Assembly: GCF_019679435.2 (NCBI RefSeq) | Contig: NZ_CP139781.1 | Span: forward strand, 4,460,001 to 4,524,000 | Origin: Actomonas aquatica | GTDB taxonomy: Bacteria; Verrucomicrobiota; Verrucomicrobiia; Opitutales; Opitutaceae | Length of the DNA: 64,000 nucleotides | Reading direction: 5' to 3' | Shown here: piece after piece, positions 7,943-17,069 of the stretch | Numbering within the stretch: the first letter of the stretch is position 1 | Layout of the letters: each line of letters starts with the position of its first letter | Notes under the pieces: generated by a model | What the model was told of the DNA's origin: nothing | Database searches by the model: none | The model's input: the letters and a program-made list of their open reading frames with translations, nothing else | Position numbers and translations under genes: made by a program

Positions 7943-8608
7943 TCAGCGTGCATCACCACTCACCGAGCCGAGTAGCCCTTTGGCTTCTTTGAGCCACTCC
8001 AGAGTGCGGGAACTCCAAGAAAGCCGACGGCGAAGGTCCTTCATTTCGGATTCATGCCAGTTCACGAGCTTGGCGTGATTCAGAATCCGGCGTCGCAGGC
8101 TTTGGGTGGCAGGAATCAAATCCAGTGTTTCTTGCAGCCACTTCAGCTCCACGTCGTTGATGGGTTGGCCCCCAGTTTCGCCTGTGTTTTCCGAGTCGGG
8201 ATTTCCTGGGTTCTGCGCGACGACTTGCGACCGGCGAAAATTGTAGACGAGGACCTCACGGAGCCGGCTGCAATCATCCTCGGCTCGGTCGAATCGTTTG
8301 AGGCGCGCCACAGTGACCTTGCTCTCGGACAGCGTCATCGCGAGACGCACCCGCACACACTCCGCGGCTTCGATCGCATCTCGGAAAGTCAGCGCCGACG
8401 ATCCCCGCAAACATAGCAGTGCTGTCTCCGCTTGCTCGCGCGTCGACCACCGCGGCACCGCCTCGCCTTCGGGATCTCCGAATTCTGGTGCATGGCGCCA
8501 ATAGTAGGGACCGAAGAGTCGCTCCCACTCAGCGCCAAGTTCAGGCGCCGGCTTCAGCGGTTCCTCGCATTCCAAATCAATGCGGTCGGGTGGGCCTTTC
8601 CGGCTCAT
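7943..8608 (-). CDS. Hypothetical protein, second gene of an XRE-flanked operon
   Basis: 221 residues, no family recognised. The N-terminal part is acidic and proline-rich with an aromatic cluster (WERLFGPYYWRHAPEF). The middle and C-terminal parts are helical with basic faces (RLKRFDRAEDDCSRLREVL and RRRLSWSSRTLEWLKEAK), suggestive of a coiled-coil or nucleic-acid-associated protein. Its ATG overlaps the stop of the upstream gene (8605-9270) by 4 bp, so the two are translationally coupled and likely act together. Both have exactly 221 residues but are not obviously paralogous. The pair lies divergent to an XRE regulator with two operators, an arrangement typical of stress- or phage-responsive modules. 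Confidence 0.55.
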   Translation of the reverse strand: MSRKGPPDRIDLECEEPLKPAPELGAEWERLFGPYYWRHAPEFGDPEGEAVPRWSTREQAETALLCLRGSSALTFRDAIEAAECVRVRLAMTLSESKVTVARLKRFDRAEDDCSRLREVLVYNFRRSQVVAQNPGNPDSENTGETGGQPINDVELKWLQETLDLIPATQSLRRRILNHAKLVNWHESEMKDLRRRLSWSSRTLEWLKEAKGLLGSVSGDAR

Positions 8609-9270
8609 GAGGCTCGACGAATCAAGGATGCTGCGGAGTCCGAAAGTCCCAGCTTACCCTCGGCATGCGTCGCGATCCGCTTGAAAACCTCCGACGTCGG
8701 CGGCTCCTTCGCCAGCGTGGTGAATGCGGCGACAGGCTCGTTACGCTTGAGGGCGACAGGTTCGGAAACCAATGGCAGTCGGTGATAGTTGCAGGCCAAG
8801 CGAAGCCACTCGGGAGGCGAGGTTTCCCAGAGCAACAGCGTCTTGACCGCGTCCCGTTCAGAATCGGACCAAGGAAGAAGTTCCGATTCCAACCAGACCT
8901 GCTCCCGCATGTAGCGAGTGCTGTATTGGAGCTGCACCATTTTTCGAATCCACTGGTCGTATTCGACGCAGGGGAACACCATCGAATCCGCCGCCATGCC
9001 ATCTCGGCACCATTCGGCAATCCCACGGAGTAGCTCATGGTGAAACCCATCGACCACCGGCAGATCGGCTTCTGCCTCCGCCTTGAGCTTCCGGCACGAT
9101 TCAAGTGCTTCCGCTCTTGGAGAGGGAAACCCTACCTCGGCATGGGTAAGCTCCAATCGGGTCTCGATCAAATCGCAGGTCCCCCAAAGGCGCAGGATCT
9201 CCTTTCGAAAGGGAGAAAGGATTTCGAGCACCTGATGTGCTTTGGGCTCATGCTGGCGTTTACTGCTCAT
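8605..9270 (-). CDS. Hypothetical protein, first gene of an XRE-flanked operon
   Basis: 221 residues, unrecognised. Mostly alpha-helical: KAHQVLEILSPFRKEILRLW at the N-terminus, a Glu/Lys-rich helix (ESCRKLKAEAEADLP), an aromatic patch (WIRKMVQLQYSTRYM) and a C-terminal tail with KRIATHAEGKLGLSDSAAS. No transmembrane segments and no enzyme signature. Its start lies 75 bp from the first of two CTCAC-N4-GTGAG palindromes shared with the divergent XRE gene, so it is probably repressed by that regulator. It is coupled by an ATGA overlap to the next gene. Confidence 0.55.
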   Translation of the reverse strand: MSSKRQHEPKAHQVLEILSPFRKEILRLWGTCDLIETRLELTHAEVGFPSPRAEALESCRKLKAEAEADLPVVDGFHHELLRGIAEWCRDGMAADSMVFPCVEYDQWIRKMVQLQYSTRYMREQVWLESELLPWSDSERDAVKTLLLWETSPPEWLRLACNYHRLPLVSEPVALKRNEPVAAFTTLAKEPPTSEVFKRIATHAEGKLGLSDSAASLIRRAS

Positions 9271-9344
9271 TGTTCAGGTGTGCGAAAAAGTGAAGTGATG
9301 GATTGCCGACTTGCTTCCGGTTCCCTCGGATTCGTTGATCGACT

Positions 9345-9390
9345 CTCACAACTGTGAGATGTGTGGTCAAGGCATACTCACAATAGTGAG
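9345..9390. promoter_or_regulatory. Twin operator palindromes in the XRE divergent promoter
   Basis: Two 14-bp dyads with identical arms, CTCACAACTGTGAG (9345-9358) and CTCACAATAGTGAG (9377-9390), lie 32 bp apart, i.e. three helical turns. They sit between the divergent starts at 9270 (minus) and 9397 (plus), just ahead of the GTG start of the XRE gene. Position and symmetry fit autoregulatory XRE operators. Confidence 0.75.
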
Positions 9391-9396
9391 ATCCGT

Positions 9397-9651
9397 GTGA
9401 CCGAACTCGACCGTCTCACGCGAGACCTCCACACGCGCATTGCCAAAGCCATCCGCCAAGAGCGGGTTAAAAGGAACCTCTCGATGTTGGCCGTTGCCGA
9501 GCAGGCCGGTCTTTCCCAGCAAATGGTCAGTTACGTCGAGCGAGGTATCCGAAAGCCCTCCCTTGATACCTTCGTGCGCCTCGCCCACGTGTTGAGGCTA
9601 GACCTCAGTCAGCTATTTGAAAGTGACGGCAAGCGCCGCAACAAGGCCTAG
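9397..9651 (+). CDS. XRE family transcriptional regulator
   Basis: 84 residues with a Cro/C1-type helix-turn-helix: IAKAIRQERVKRNLSMLAVA, AEQAGLSQQMVSYVERGIRK as recognition segment, and PSLDTFVRLAHVLRLDLSQL closing the fold. It is a small repressor-only protein without a sensor domain. The start GTG at 9397 is preferred over the in-frame GTG at 9361 because the latter lies inside the operator region (two CTCAC-N4-GTGAG palindromes), and residues before 9397 do not resemble the family. It probably represses itself and the divergent gene pair 8605-9270/7943-8608. Confidence 0.85.
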   Translation: MTELDRLTRDLHTRIAKAIRQERVKRNLSMLAVAEQAGLSQQMVSYVERGIRKPSLDTFVRLAHVLRLDLSQLFESDGKRRNKA

Positions 9652-10247
9652 GAACCCTGCCGAATTCGATCAGTCGATGTTCAGCGCGTGGTGGTTACGG
9701 GGTTCCTTTTGGGTTTCAATGTCCCTCATTTGTCCCCCCGGCGAATGCCCCCCTGACCCGTAAATCGCGGTGTTCGGGAGCAAGCAGCCGCCCCTCAGCG
9801 CACCCCAATTGCCGCAGATCGAAACCGGCGAACGCACCGGCACCCGGAAAGAAGTAGCGGCTGGGGCAGTGAGCCACCAGATCGCCAGCGGCACCGCAGC
9901 CAACGTCGCTGGCCTGCCTCGTCCGCGCGGTTTCCATCAAAGGCGACAGCGGGGCGTATTCTGCGGGAACGATCAACGAGTTCCGCCTGCGCTCCCCGAT
10001 CCAGCTCTACTGACCAGCGGCTATCCCATTCGCAACCAACTCGCGAACGCTGCTTTCCATTTTGAGGTGCGGCGATTAGTGGGAGGAATATCTTTGGGCG
10101 GGGCTCCCTCTCCGAGCGTCAGTCTAAGGTGCCAAGGTCTGGCGTCTTTATGTGGCGTGCCTTTGTCTAGGAGCATTTTTTGAAGGCGATTGTGGACAAA
10201 TGCTCGCCAGATCGGATACCGTATGTCTTTACGGTATCCGCGATTCT
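9652..10247. other. Intergenic region, possible decayed gene
   Basis: About 600 bp with no convincing gene. A stretch near 9923-10014 can be read on the plus strand as VRAVSIKGDSGAYSAGT followed by a strand-rich end and a stop, which looks like the C-terminus of a protein with no intact upstream part. It may be a remnant, but the evidence is thin. The right end carries the operator and promoter of the LexA-like gene. Confidence 0.35.
10213..10240. promoter_or_regulatory. Perfect inverted repeat, candidate operator of the LexA-like gene
   Basis: CGGATACCGT (10213-10222) and ACGGTATCCG (10231-10240) form a perfect 10-bp dyad with an 8-nt spacer, ending 7 bp before the ATG of the LexA-like gene. 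The position is that of an autoregulatory operator. With no T-run after it, a terminator is unlikely. Confidence 0.75.
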
Positions 10248-10880
10248 ATGGCAGAGTCCCTAACCAGCACCCAATCCAAGGTTCTCGCCTTTGTTGAGCA
10301 GTCAACGGCTCAAAACGGTCATCCACCCACGATGAAGGAAGTGTCGCGTCACTTCGGCTGGTCTAGCACGTCAACGGCTCAGCAGCATCTTGGTGCTCTC
10401 CAGAAGAAGGGTCGGCTGGACCGCATACCGAAGAGTCCCCGTTCTCTGCGTGTAACCAAGCCACTGCGACCGACCAGAGTAGACCAGACCGTAGCCGTGC
10501 CGCTAGTGGGACGAATCGCTGCAGGCGTGCCGATTTATGCTCTGGAGGAAGCCGAGGAAGTCCTTCCGCTGCCGCGAGCATTGTTTCATGGCAGCAGTCT
10601 TTTCGCTCTTCGCGTGAAGGGAGACAGCATGATGAACGCGGGCATATTTGACGGCGACATCGCGGTCTTACGTGCGGGGCCAGAGTTCTCGGACGGCGAC
10701 ATTGCTGCAGTCATCGTGGACGAAGAAGCCACTTTGAAACGCGTCTTTAAAACTAAGCGAGGTCTCCGTCTCCAAGCCGAGAACCCGGACTTCGCTGACC
10801 GCGTCGTTTCTTCAGACCAGATCAAGCAATCCTTCCGCCTTGCAGGCGTATTGGTTGGGACCATTCGCCGATTTACCTGA
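10248..10880 (+). CDS. LexA-like self-cleaving repressor (S24 family)
   Basis: 210 residues. An N-terminal winged helix (SKVLAFVEQSTAQNGHPPTM, then SRHFGWSSTSTAQQHLGALQ) is followed by a complete S24/LexA protease domain: cleavage site Ala92-Gly93 in GRIAAGVP, nucleophile Ser127 in VKGDSMM, and general base Lys164 in ATLKRVF. It should be inactivated through RecA-stimulated self-cleavage, like LexA and phage CI. ATG 10248 is chosen because it gives a LexA-length protein. The methyltransferase gene begins 2 bp after its stop, so it heads a three-gene operon (10248-14790) and probably represses that operon through the palindrome at 10213-10240. Linkage to restriction genes suggests an element-specific repressor and not the host SOS LexA. 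Confidence 0.9.
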   Translation: MAESLTSTQSKVLAFVEQSTAQNGHPPTMKEVSRHFGWSSTSTAQQHLGALQKKGRLDRIPKSPRSLRVTKPLRPTRVDQTVAVPLVGRIAAGVPIYALEEAEEVLPLPRALFHGSSLFALRVKGDSMMNAGIFDGDIAVLRAGPEFSDGDIAAVIVDEEATLKRVFKTKRGLRLQAENPDFADRVVSSDQIKQSFRLAGVLVGTIRRFT

Positions 10881-10882
10881 CC

Positions 10883-13800
10883 ATGACGGCGACGCTTTCC
10901 AAAAAGGATGAACGGCTGGCCGATGCATTGAAGGCCTATGGGTGCCCAGGTATTGTTTCGCTGCGAAACAACCAAAAGCACTCGCCCGATCATGTTCCTT
11001 ATCTCGACTTGCTGTCGGACCAAGTGCAGGCAGAGGTTTCCCGGCTCCCTGATGCTGTGGCGGAATTTCAGGGAAAGCCCGTAATGTATCTACTAGATGC
11101 TGAAGCAGGCGAACCTGATGCATTGGAGCGAATCAGCCTTCAGCAGCGTCTCGCGAATCGTGGCGATCATGCAGTTTTAGCCGTTGTTCGGCCGGGGGAG
11201 TTGGTCATTTATCCACTGAATCTCGACCGTAGGACCTTGAATGAGAAAGGCATCGGGCGGCCTATTCGGGCTTCCGACCCCCGCGCGCCATTTTTATTCG
11301 ACCAGATCGCCACCGGCTCGCCGTTCGGTCTTGAGGGCCAGTCCAAGGCTTCTGACCCCGTGTTTGAAGAGATTAAGTCGCTGCTCGATAAGGCGGTGGA
11401 TGAACTGGTGATCAAAAAGGGCCTTGATGGTCTGGCCGTGCTCTCGATGACGGGCCGTGCGCTCTTCTTTCGGTTTTTGGTGGATCGCGAGATCGTGACG
11501 GACGACCTGATCACGGACATCTGCCCGGCGGCGAAAAGTGATCCCAAGGAATTCAGGCTGAGGCGGGTATTTTCAAACCCGGAACGAGCGGCTCAGACGT
11601 CGACTTGGCTCGACATCACCTTCAACGGAGACCTCCTGCCATTGATAGATTCCCTGCCGTTGGATGTTTCTGAAGCGAAACGCGCCAAAGCCTATGGGGA
11701 GGTTTACCAAAAGGCAGGTTTCGACTCCGCAAACAGCGTCTTTGAACACTTGGAGGCTATTTTGCGCGGCTGGGAGGCAACAAAGGGCCGGCTATTGCCC
11801 GGCATCATCGACTGGGACGAACTCAACTTCCGGCACATTCCTATCGGCGTGCTGAGCCAAGTATACGAGAACTTCAGTCATCGGGTGGACGACCTCGAAT
11901 CAAAAGCCCGGTCTGTCCATTACACGCCACGAAGTCTTGCCAAACTGCTTGTGGATGAAGCTTTGGCCGGGTTGGACACACCGGCACACAAGGCCAAGAT
12001 CCTCGACCCGGCCTGCGGGGCTGGGGTATTTTTGGTTCTCGCTCTTCGGGAATTGGTGCGCCGGCGATGGGCGGCTGACAAGGCGCGGCTAGGAGACTCG
12101 GTTCGTCGCCCGAGCAAGCAAGTCATCGAAAGCATCCTGCACAATCAAATCCGAGGCTTCGATGTGAGCGAGTCTGCTCTCCGGCTAGCTGCCCTGGGTC
12201 TTTATGTGACCGTTATTGAATTAAACGAGATCACCACGCCACCGTCCGCCCACCACGCTACCAAAGCCCTGCAAGGGCTTGTATTGTTCGATCAACGCAC
12301 AGCTGAAGAGCGCACCCAGACAGGTTTTGTGCTTGGCAGTTTGGGCGACGCTGTAGATCGCAAGGAATTCGACGGTGAGTTTGATGTCGTAGTGGGTAAC
12401 CCGCCGTGGAGCGTCGTGAATGACCCGGAGCGAAGCGAAGCTCTGGATCGGGCGGGAACCGAGGCCGCCAAGCGTGTTTTGGCAACGCGCGGGTTGGATG
12501 ATGTGGCCACATCTTACCGCAATCCTGGGGGAGTGCCTGATCTTCCTTTTCTCTGGCGTGCCGCCGAGTGGACGCGGCCTGGAGGGTTCGTGGCTTTCGC
12601 AGTGGATGCTCGGTTCATTCTCAAACAAACCCCAACGGGGCTCGCTGCCAGAAATGCTTGGTTCCAAGCAATGCATGTCACGGGCATCTTGAATGGCTCT
12701 GACCTTGAAAAGACGAACGTTTGGGCCTGCCACGACCAACCATGGATTCTAATCTGGAGTCGGAACGAAAAACCGGATCTGGACTCTGCTTCTTTTCACC
12801 TCGCCACTCCAGTGCGAGAAGATGAGCTCGCCGGCCGAGGTGAGTTCCGCCTCGATTACAAGTCCGCCTATCAAGTCACCTCTGAGGCGGTCATCGAAAG
12901 CCCTTGGCTATGCAAGGCGCTCGCCATCGGTAGCACTTTGGATGTGCAGGTGATGCAGAAGCTCTGCAAAGCGGCAAACAAACGATCCATCGGAACTCTT
13001 TGGCAACATGACGAGCCAGTGAGTTGCCGAGGCTTAGACATCAGACCTTTTAGATTGGATAAATCCACCAAACGGCCGCGCCCGTGTCCCGTTTGGCTGG
13101 TCGATCTGGAGGTGTTCGACGGTGAAACACCGGACCTTTTGAGCAACGGGCGCTATCCGACATATCGAGAGCGCCACGGCGAGTTTGAGCCCAAACATAC
13201 GAAGTCAGAAAACAATTTCAGAAGCCCTCTTGTTTGCATCAGCCGTAGTCCAGGCGAGACGCGCGACGATGCAAAATCCTTCCGTCTCCCAAGGCGCAAA
13301 ATAGCATTTTCGAAGAACTATTTTGGATACACGACCTATTGGCACAAAGATCCGGACCTGTTGTGTGCGCTGTTGCATGTTATAGCTCACAGTCGGCTTT
13401 TTCAGCACTTTAGCTACATGCGAAGCGCTCAAGTGGGTGCCCGTAAGCGCATCCTGGACAAGTCAGACATCGACGCCTTCCCGTTTCCTGAGATTGAAAA
13501 ACTGAGTAATGAGCAGCGGGCAGAGGCTCTCAGGCTTGCAGACTTACTGGATTCACATGGCGAAAGAGATTGGAAGGCGTTGGATGCGTTTGTTGGCGAC
13601 CTCTTTGGCCTCACGAAAGCGGAGCAACAAATCGTATCCGACACCGTAACTTTCAACGGCCCCTATGCTGTGGTTCGTCAGCCAGCCATGCGTTCAGTGC
13701 CGGAAGAAGAGGCCAATGCTTTTGTCCGCACCTTAGAGCGGGCGATTCAACCGTTCTTTAAATCTGTGAGGCAGAAAGTGAAGGCATCGCTGATTCCACG

Positions 13801-14074
13801 GTTGGAGGGAGACTGGCGGCAGCCGTGGGCCTTTGTGACTTTGCTCGTGGACGGCGACGCATGGGAACCATCACCCAAGCTCATCGCCAGCCTTGTTGCT
13901 GAAGCGAGCTCCAGTGCTGCGAGCCGCGTTGTCATGCCGTTGCCCGAAGGTGGCCTTATTCTCGGTCTTTTAAATAAACGCCGGTTCTGGACACAGAGTC
14001 GGGCACGACTTTGCGCCCTGCACATCGCCGAAGAGCATCTGGAGCTGTGCTTCCCCCTGCCTGCCCGGAGATGA
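10883..14074 (+). CDS. N6-adenine DNA methyltransferase (Eco57I/type IIG-like)
   Basis: 1063 residues. The central catalytic domain has SAM motif I in ILDPACGAGVFLVLALREL (about residue 374) and amino-methyltransferase motif IV NPPWS in VVVGNPPWSVVND (about residue 506), the gamma-class N6-adenine arrangement of type IIG and BREX/DISARM-like enzymes. The 330-residue N-terminal region is helical and shows no obvious PD-(D/E)XK nuclease. The C-terminal region (from about residue 640) has the pattern of a target-recognition domain, e.g. PFPEIEKLSNEQRAEALRLA. Start 2 bp after the LexA-like gene; its stop overlaps the next gene (ATGA). With a separate nuclease-like partner downstream it appears to be the methylation and specificity subunit of a restriction or defence system. 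Confidence 0.88.
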   Translation: MTATLSKKDERLADALKAYGCPGIVSLRNNQKHSPDHVPYLDLLSDQVQAEVSRLPDAVAEFQGKPVMYLLDAEAGEPDALERISLQQRLANRGDHAVLAVVRPGELVIYPLNLDRRTLNEKGIGRPIRASDPRAPFLFDQIATGSPFGLEGQSKASDPVFEEIKSLLDKAVDELVIKKGLDGLAVLSMTGRALFFRFLVDREIVTDDLITDICPAAKSDPKEFRLRRVFSNPERAAQTSTWLDITFNGDLLPLIDSLPLDVSEAKRAKAYGEVYQKAGFDSANSVFEHLEAILRGWEATKGRLLPGIIDWDELNFRHIPIGVLSQVYENFSHRVDDLESKARSVHYTPRSLAKLLVDEALAGLDTPAHKAKILDPACGAGVFLVLALRELVRRRWAADKARLGDSVRRPSKQVIESILHNQIRGFDVSESALRLAALGLYVTVIELNEITTPPSAHHATKALQGLVLFDQRTAEERTQTGFVLGSLGDAVDRKEFDGEFDVVVGNPPWSVVNDPERSEALDRAGTEAAKRVLATRGLDDVATSYRNPGGVPDLPFLWRAAEWTRPGGFVAFAVDARFILKQTPTGLAARNAWFQAMHVTGILNGSDLEKTNVWACHDQPWILIWSRNEKPDLDSASFHLATPVREDELAGRGEFRLDYKSAYQVTSEAVIESPWLCKALAIGSTLDVQVMQKLCKAANKRSIGTLWQHDEPVSCRGLDIRPFRLDKSTKRPRPCPVWLVDLEVFDGETPDLLSNGRYPTYRERHGEFEPKHTKSENNFRSPLVCISRSPGETRDDAKSFRLPRRKIAFSKNYFGYTTYWHKDPDLLCALLHVIAHSRLFQHFSYMRSAQVGARKRILDKSDIDAFPFPEIEKLSNEQRAEALRLADLLDSHGERDWKALDAFVGDLFGLTKAEQQIVSDTVTFNGPYAVVRQPAMRSVPEEEANAFVRTLERAIQPFFKSVRQKVKASLIPRLEGDWRQPWAFVTLLVDGDAWEPSPKLIASLVAEASSSAASRVVMPLPEGGLILGLLNKRRFWTQSRARLCALHIAEEHLELCFPLPARR

Positions 14075-14790
14075 CCGCCGGTTTCTTCACCCGTGCCTAC
14101 CAAGTGCCGCATCCCCGCCTCAAGGAGAGGTGGATCTATGCCATCCACTTGGCGCTGGTGAGGGCGTTTGAAATGATCCGGGCCGACGGGTTCGATCTTT
14201 CTTCCGCTGATGAGGACGGCATCTCAAAGCAAATCGAAGAGATGTTTGAGAATCATCGGATTCGAGATGATGGCGGCGAACTGGATGTCAGTTTCATCCG
14301 TAGTGTAACGAGGGAGAGCGCAACAGCCAATCACGACGAATCCAGTATCCGCCGAAAGCCAGACCTCATCTTCAAGCTGAACAGAGAACTGCGCGAGACA
14401 CACAATCGCGTCCAGGACGCGCTGTTCGCCGAGTGCAAACCTGTCGGCCGGGCGCATCCTCTACGCGATCATTACTGCGCCGTCGGGAAGAAGACTTCGG
14501 GAATCGAACGCTTCGTTTGCGGAGCTTATGCCTCGGCGATGGAACAAGGAATGATGATCGCCTACGTGCGAGACGGTTTTCAAATAGACCGAGATCTTGC
14601 GGATGCTTTGGCACTTCCCAAGACCCACGTTGGTCTCGGCGAGCCGACAGCTCTGACCTGCGTGATCGAATCAAACAGCAAGGAATGCCAAGGCCTTCAC
14701 CTGACCACCCATCAGCGTCTGTTTTCATGGCCTCGCGGCAAGCCAGCCACTCCCATCGAACTCTACCACTCGTGGCACGAGTGTGGTTGA
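14071..14790 (+). CDS. PD-(D/E)XK nuclease-like partner of the methyltransferase
   Basis: 239 residues, translationally coupled to the methyltransferase (ATGA overlap at 14071). No named family is recognised, but the core has a PD-(D/E)XK nuclease layout: acidic helix (KQIEEMFENH), Pro-Asp98 in SIRRKPDLIFKL, then Glu121-x-Lys123 in ALFAECKPVG, followed by a helix with GIERFVCGAYASAMEQG and strand MMIAYVRDG. This order and spacing (PD-x22-ExK) matches many restriction endonucleases. The likely role is cleavage of unmodified DNA, with the preceding protein supplying methylation and sequence recognition. The domain assignment is by eye; profile searches would be needed to name the family. Confidence 0.65.
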   Translation: MTAGFFTRAYQVPHPRLKERWIYAIHLALVRAFEMIRADGFDLSSADEDGISKQIEEMFENHRIRDDGGELDVSFIRSVTRESATANHDESSIRRKPDLIFKLNRELRETHNRVQDALFAECKPVGRAHPLRDHYCAVGKKTSGIERFVCGAYASAMEQGMMIAYVRDGFQIDRDLADALALPKTHVGLGEPTALTCVIESNSKECQGLHLTTHQRLFSWPRGKPATPIELYHSWHECG

Positions 14791-15236
14791 TAGGAGGTCT
14801 TAAAACGAGTGGCGTTGCACGAACGGGGCCCCGTTTGCTCGCCCTGACAGTGACAGTTTGATCACGATTGACTGATTATGCGGTGCGGTGAAGTGCGCGT
14901 TCCACAACCGCTTCCTGAGTGACATGAGATGGACGTTTGTGAATGTGGATGTGCTGGCCCAAGGCACTGGTGGGGGCCGGCTCGCCTGCCGGTGAAGAGA
15001 CGGCGAATATGGCGGCTTGATTGTCGGAGAAGCGCCGCCACCAGCTGCTGGAATAGCGAGGATGTTTCGTCGCAGAAACGGAGTCCTCAGGTCCTGTCGA
15101 GGCGAAGGAGCGGATGCTCAAAACCAGCAACTTTGAGCGTGGGATTGCGTTGCGTGCGACACGGGGTTGCACGGGCGCGTGAACGTTCTCACAACATCGC
15201 GATTGCCTCTAGGGGGAGTTTTCTGAGAATTCCTCT
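14791..15236. other. Intergenic region, no gene seen
   Basis: About 446 bp. A 14-bp perfect palindrome, AACGGGGCCCCGTT (14822-14835), lies 31 bp after the nuclease stop and may help end the restriction operon, although no long T-run follows. The rest shows only short GC-rich frames with no recognisable motif. The last 60 bases should hold the promoter of the RES-domain gene. Confidence 0.4.
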
Positions 15237-16517
15237 ATGGGGTTGTTGAAGCGCTACCTTGAGCGTCAGCAGGAAGAGGGATGGAGTTCTGTTGGGGACA
15301 AGTATGTCTGCGCAAAATGCTTCTCAGACTACGCCATCTCCGATTTCGTGGAGTCGCATCCGGTCAAATGTAGCTGTGATTATTGCGGCAAGATCTCAGA
15401 TGAGCCCCTAGCCGCGGAAATGGATGAGGTGCTATCTTTCATCGCCGGCGGTATTAACCGTGAATACGACATCCCCGAGAATTGCCTGCCGTGGGATGGT
15501 CGTGAAGGTGGATGGCAGATTGTCCAGCCGACAGATGGCTGGGATTTGGTAACTGATGGTGGATGGGTTAATGAGGATTCGGACGGGTGGGAAAAATTGC
15601 TGGAAGACCTTCGCGGCTCGTTTTCTGACAACGCGTATGTGCAGCGAGACCCGCTCGATCTATCACACAGTGAGCGTCTTGCGAGCTCGTGGGGAGCGTT
15701 CTGCCACACTGTGAAGCACCGGACTCGATTTGTGCTTTTTAAGCTTCGACGGACAAGGAAGCCGAAGCACACTTACTACCCGGACGACATGGAAGGCGTT
15801 CCGGTTTACCAGATTCTGGAGCAAATTGGCTGGCTCGCTCAGGATCTAGATCTCGTCCGGCATCTACCCCGAAAGAAGGTTCTAATTCGTGCAAGACAGC
15901 ACGAGGCTGGAGTGCTACCAACCACTGCCGCCGATCTCGGGGCACCGCCATCTCACATGGCTAGTCAAAGCAGGATGAGCCCAGCGGGAATATCGATGTT
16001 CTACGCAGCCGACGACGAGCGGACTGCGTTTCTCGAAACCTACGATCCGGCTGCATCCGTTAAAGTAGAGATGAGTTTTGCGACTTTCGAAACTGCCCGA
16101 AAATTAAGGATACTAGACCTCACCGCATTGCCCCTCGTGCCGAGTATTTTCGACGAATCCCAATACGAGCGGCGGCATGATATTCTGTTTTTTCACGAAC
16201 TAGCTCGCGACATTTCAAAGCCGATTGCCCGGGATGGCCGAGAGCACTACGAATACGTTCCGACCCAAATTGTCGCCGAGCATTTCCGCTCGGTTTTTCG
16301 GGATAGGCGCAGACCTATTGATGGAATCGCGTTTCGGAGCAGCCGTAAAGGGGCGGGCAAGTCTTACTGTCTCTTCACCGGTCCGGAAGGTTGCGATGAT
16401 AGATTTCGGGACAAGCAGGCGGCCAAATTTCCGTGGAACAAGAAGCACAGATTTGTTGTGCTCCGAAACGTAGTCAGAAAGTCGGTTGTGAGTTGCATCT
16501 CGGGTTCCCAAAGTTAG
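15237..16517 (+). CDS. RES-domain protein with N-terminal zinc-binding/HEPN-like domain
   Basis: 426 residues. The N-terminal 60 residues carry two cysteine pairs (VCAKC at 25-28; CSCDYC at 45-50), like the HEPN/RES N-terminal family, followed by a helical region. The C-terminal half (about residues 205-415) has RES-domain hallmarks: KVLIRARQ (Arg218/220), the SRMSPAGISMFYAADDERTA segment (Tyr256, Glu261) and a late Ser in GIAFRSSRKG. RES toxins such as MbcT and ParT break down or transfer NAD+. No Xre antitoxin with an antitoxin-type C-terminus lies beside it, so it resembles stand-alone RES proteins found in defence islands. The upstream restriction operon strengthens a defence role, which remains an inference. 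Confidence 0.75.
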   Translation: MGLLKRYLERQQEEGWSSVGDKYVCAKCFSDYAISDFVESHPVKCSCDYCGKISDEPLAAEMDEVLSFIAGGINREYDIPENCLPWDGREGGWQIVQPTDGWDLVTDGGWVNEDSDGWEKLLEDLRGSFSDNAYVQRDPLDLSHSERLASSWGAFCHTVKHRTRFVLFKLRRTRKPKHTYYPDDMEGVPVYQILEQIGWLAQDLDLVRHLPRKKVLIRARQHEAGVLPTTAADLGAPPSHMASQSRMSPAGISMFYAADDERTAFLETYDPAASVKVEMSFATFETARKLRILDLTALPLVPSIFDESQYERRHDILFFHELARDISKPIARDGREHYEYVPTQIVAEHFRSVFRDRRRPIDGIAFRSSRKGAGKSYCLFTGPEGCDDRFRDKQAAKFPWNKKHRFVVLRNVVRKSVVSCISGSQS

Positions 16518-17069
16518 TTCGTCACGTTTGGTAAAGCTAGAGGCCCCACCTCCCGCAGTCACATTGTGCGGTTTGATCAACCTGAGACCGGGGGCAAATA
16601 CCTGGATATTTTGCCACTCCCGTTCGTGAGATTTTGGCTGTTTGTGGACTAATTCCTCGCTGGATTATTCGCATCGTCCGGTGGCCGTTTTGGCGCGCGG
16701 AACGGTGCTCAAAACCTATCCGCCGGTGCCGCGGTGGGCGACCGAAGTGATGCCGGATTAGGCCCGCGCTGGGCGATTTGGGTATTTTCCCCGACGCTGA
16801 TCCGCTCCGTTTTTGAGCGGAAACGGGCGATATTGGTGGCGCAAAATGGACGCCGATTGCGGCGCCAATTGTGCGTCGTTGCGGGCCCTAATGGGCACAG
16901 TTTGGGCGCAGACTTGGGCGATTTCGCGGCCACAATTGCGGGGTTTGATGACGAATTGCGCCGATTCTTGCGGCTGATTGGAGAGGCGCGGAAGCCCTTG
17001 AAGGGCGCGCGGATTGATCGCGGCTTCGGGGGCGTGAAGACAGGAGGAATCGGCTTGCCATCACGAAGT

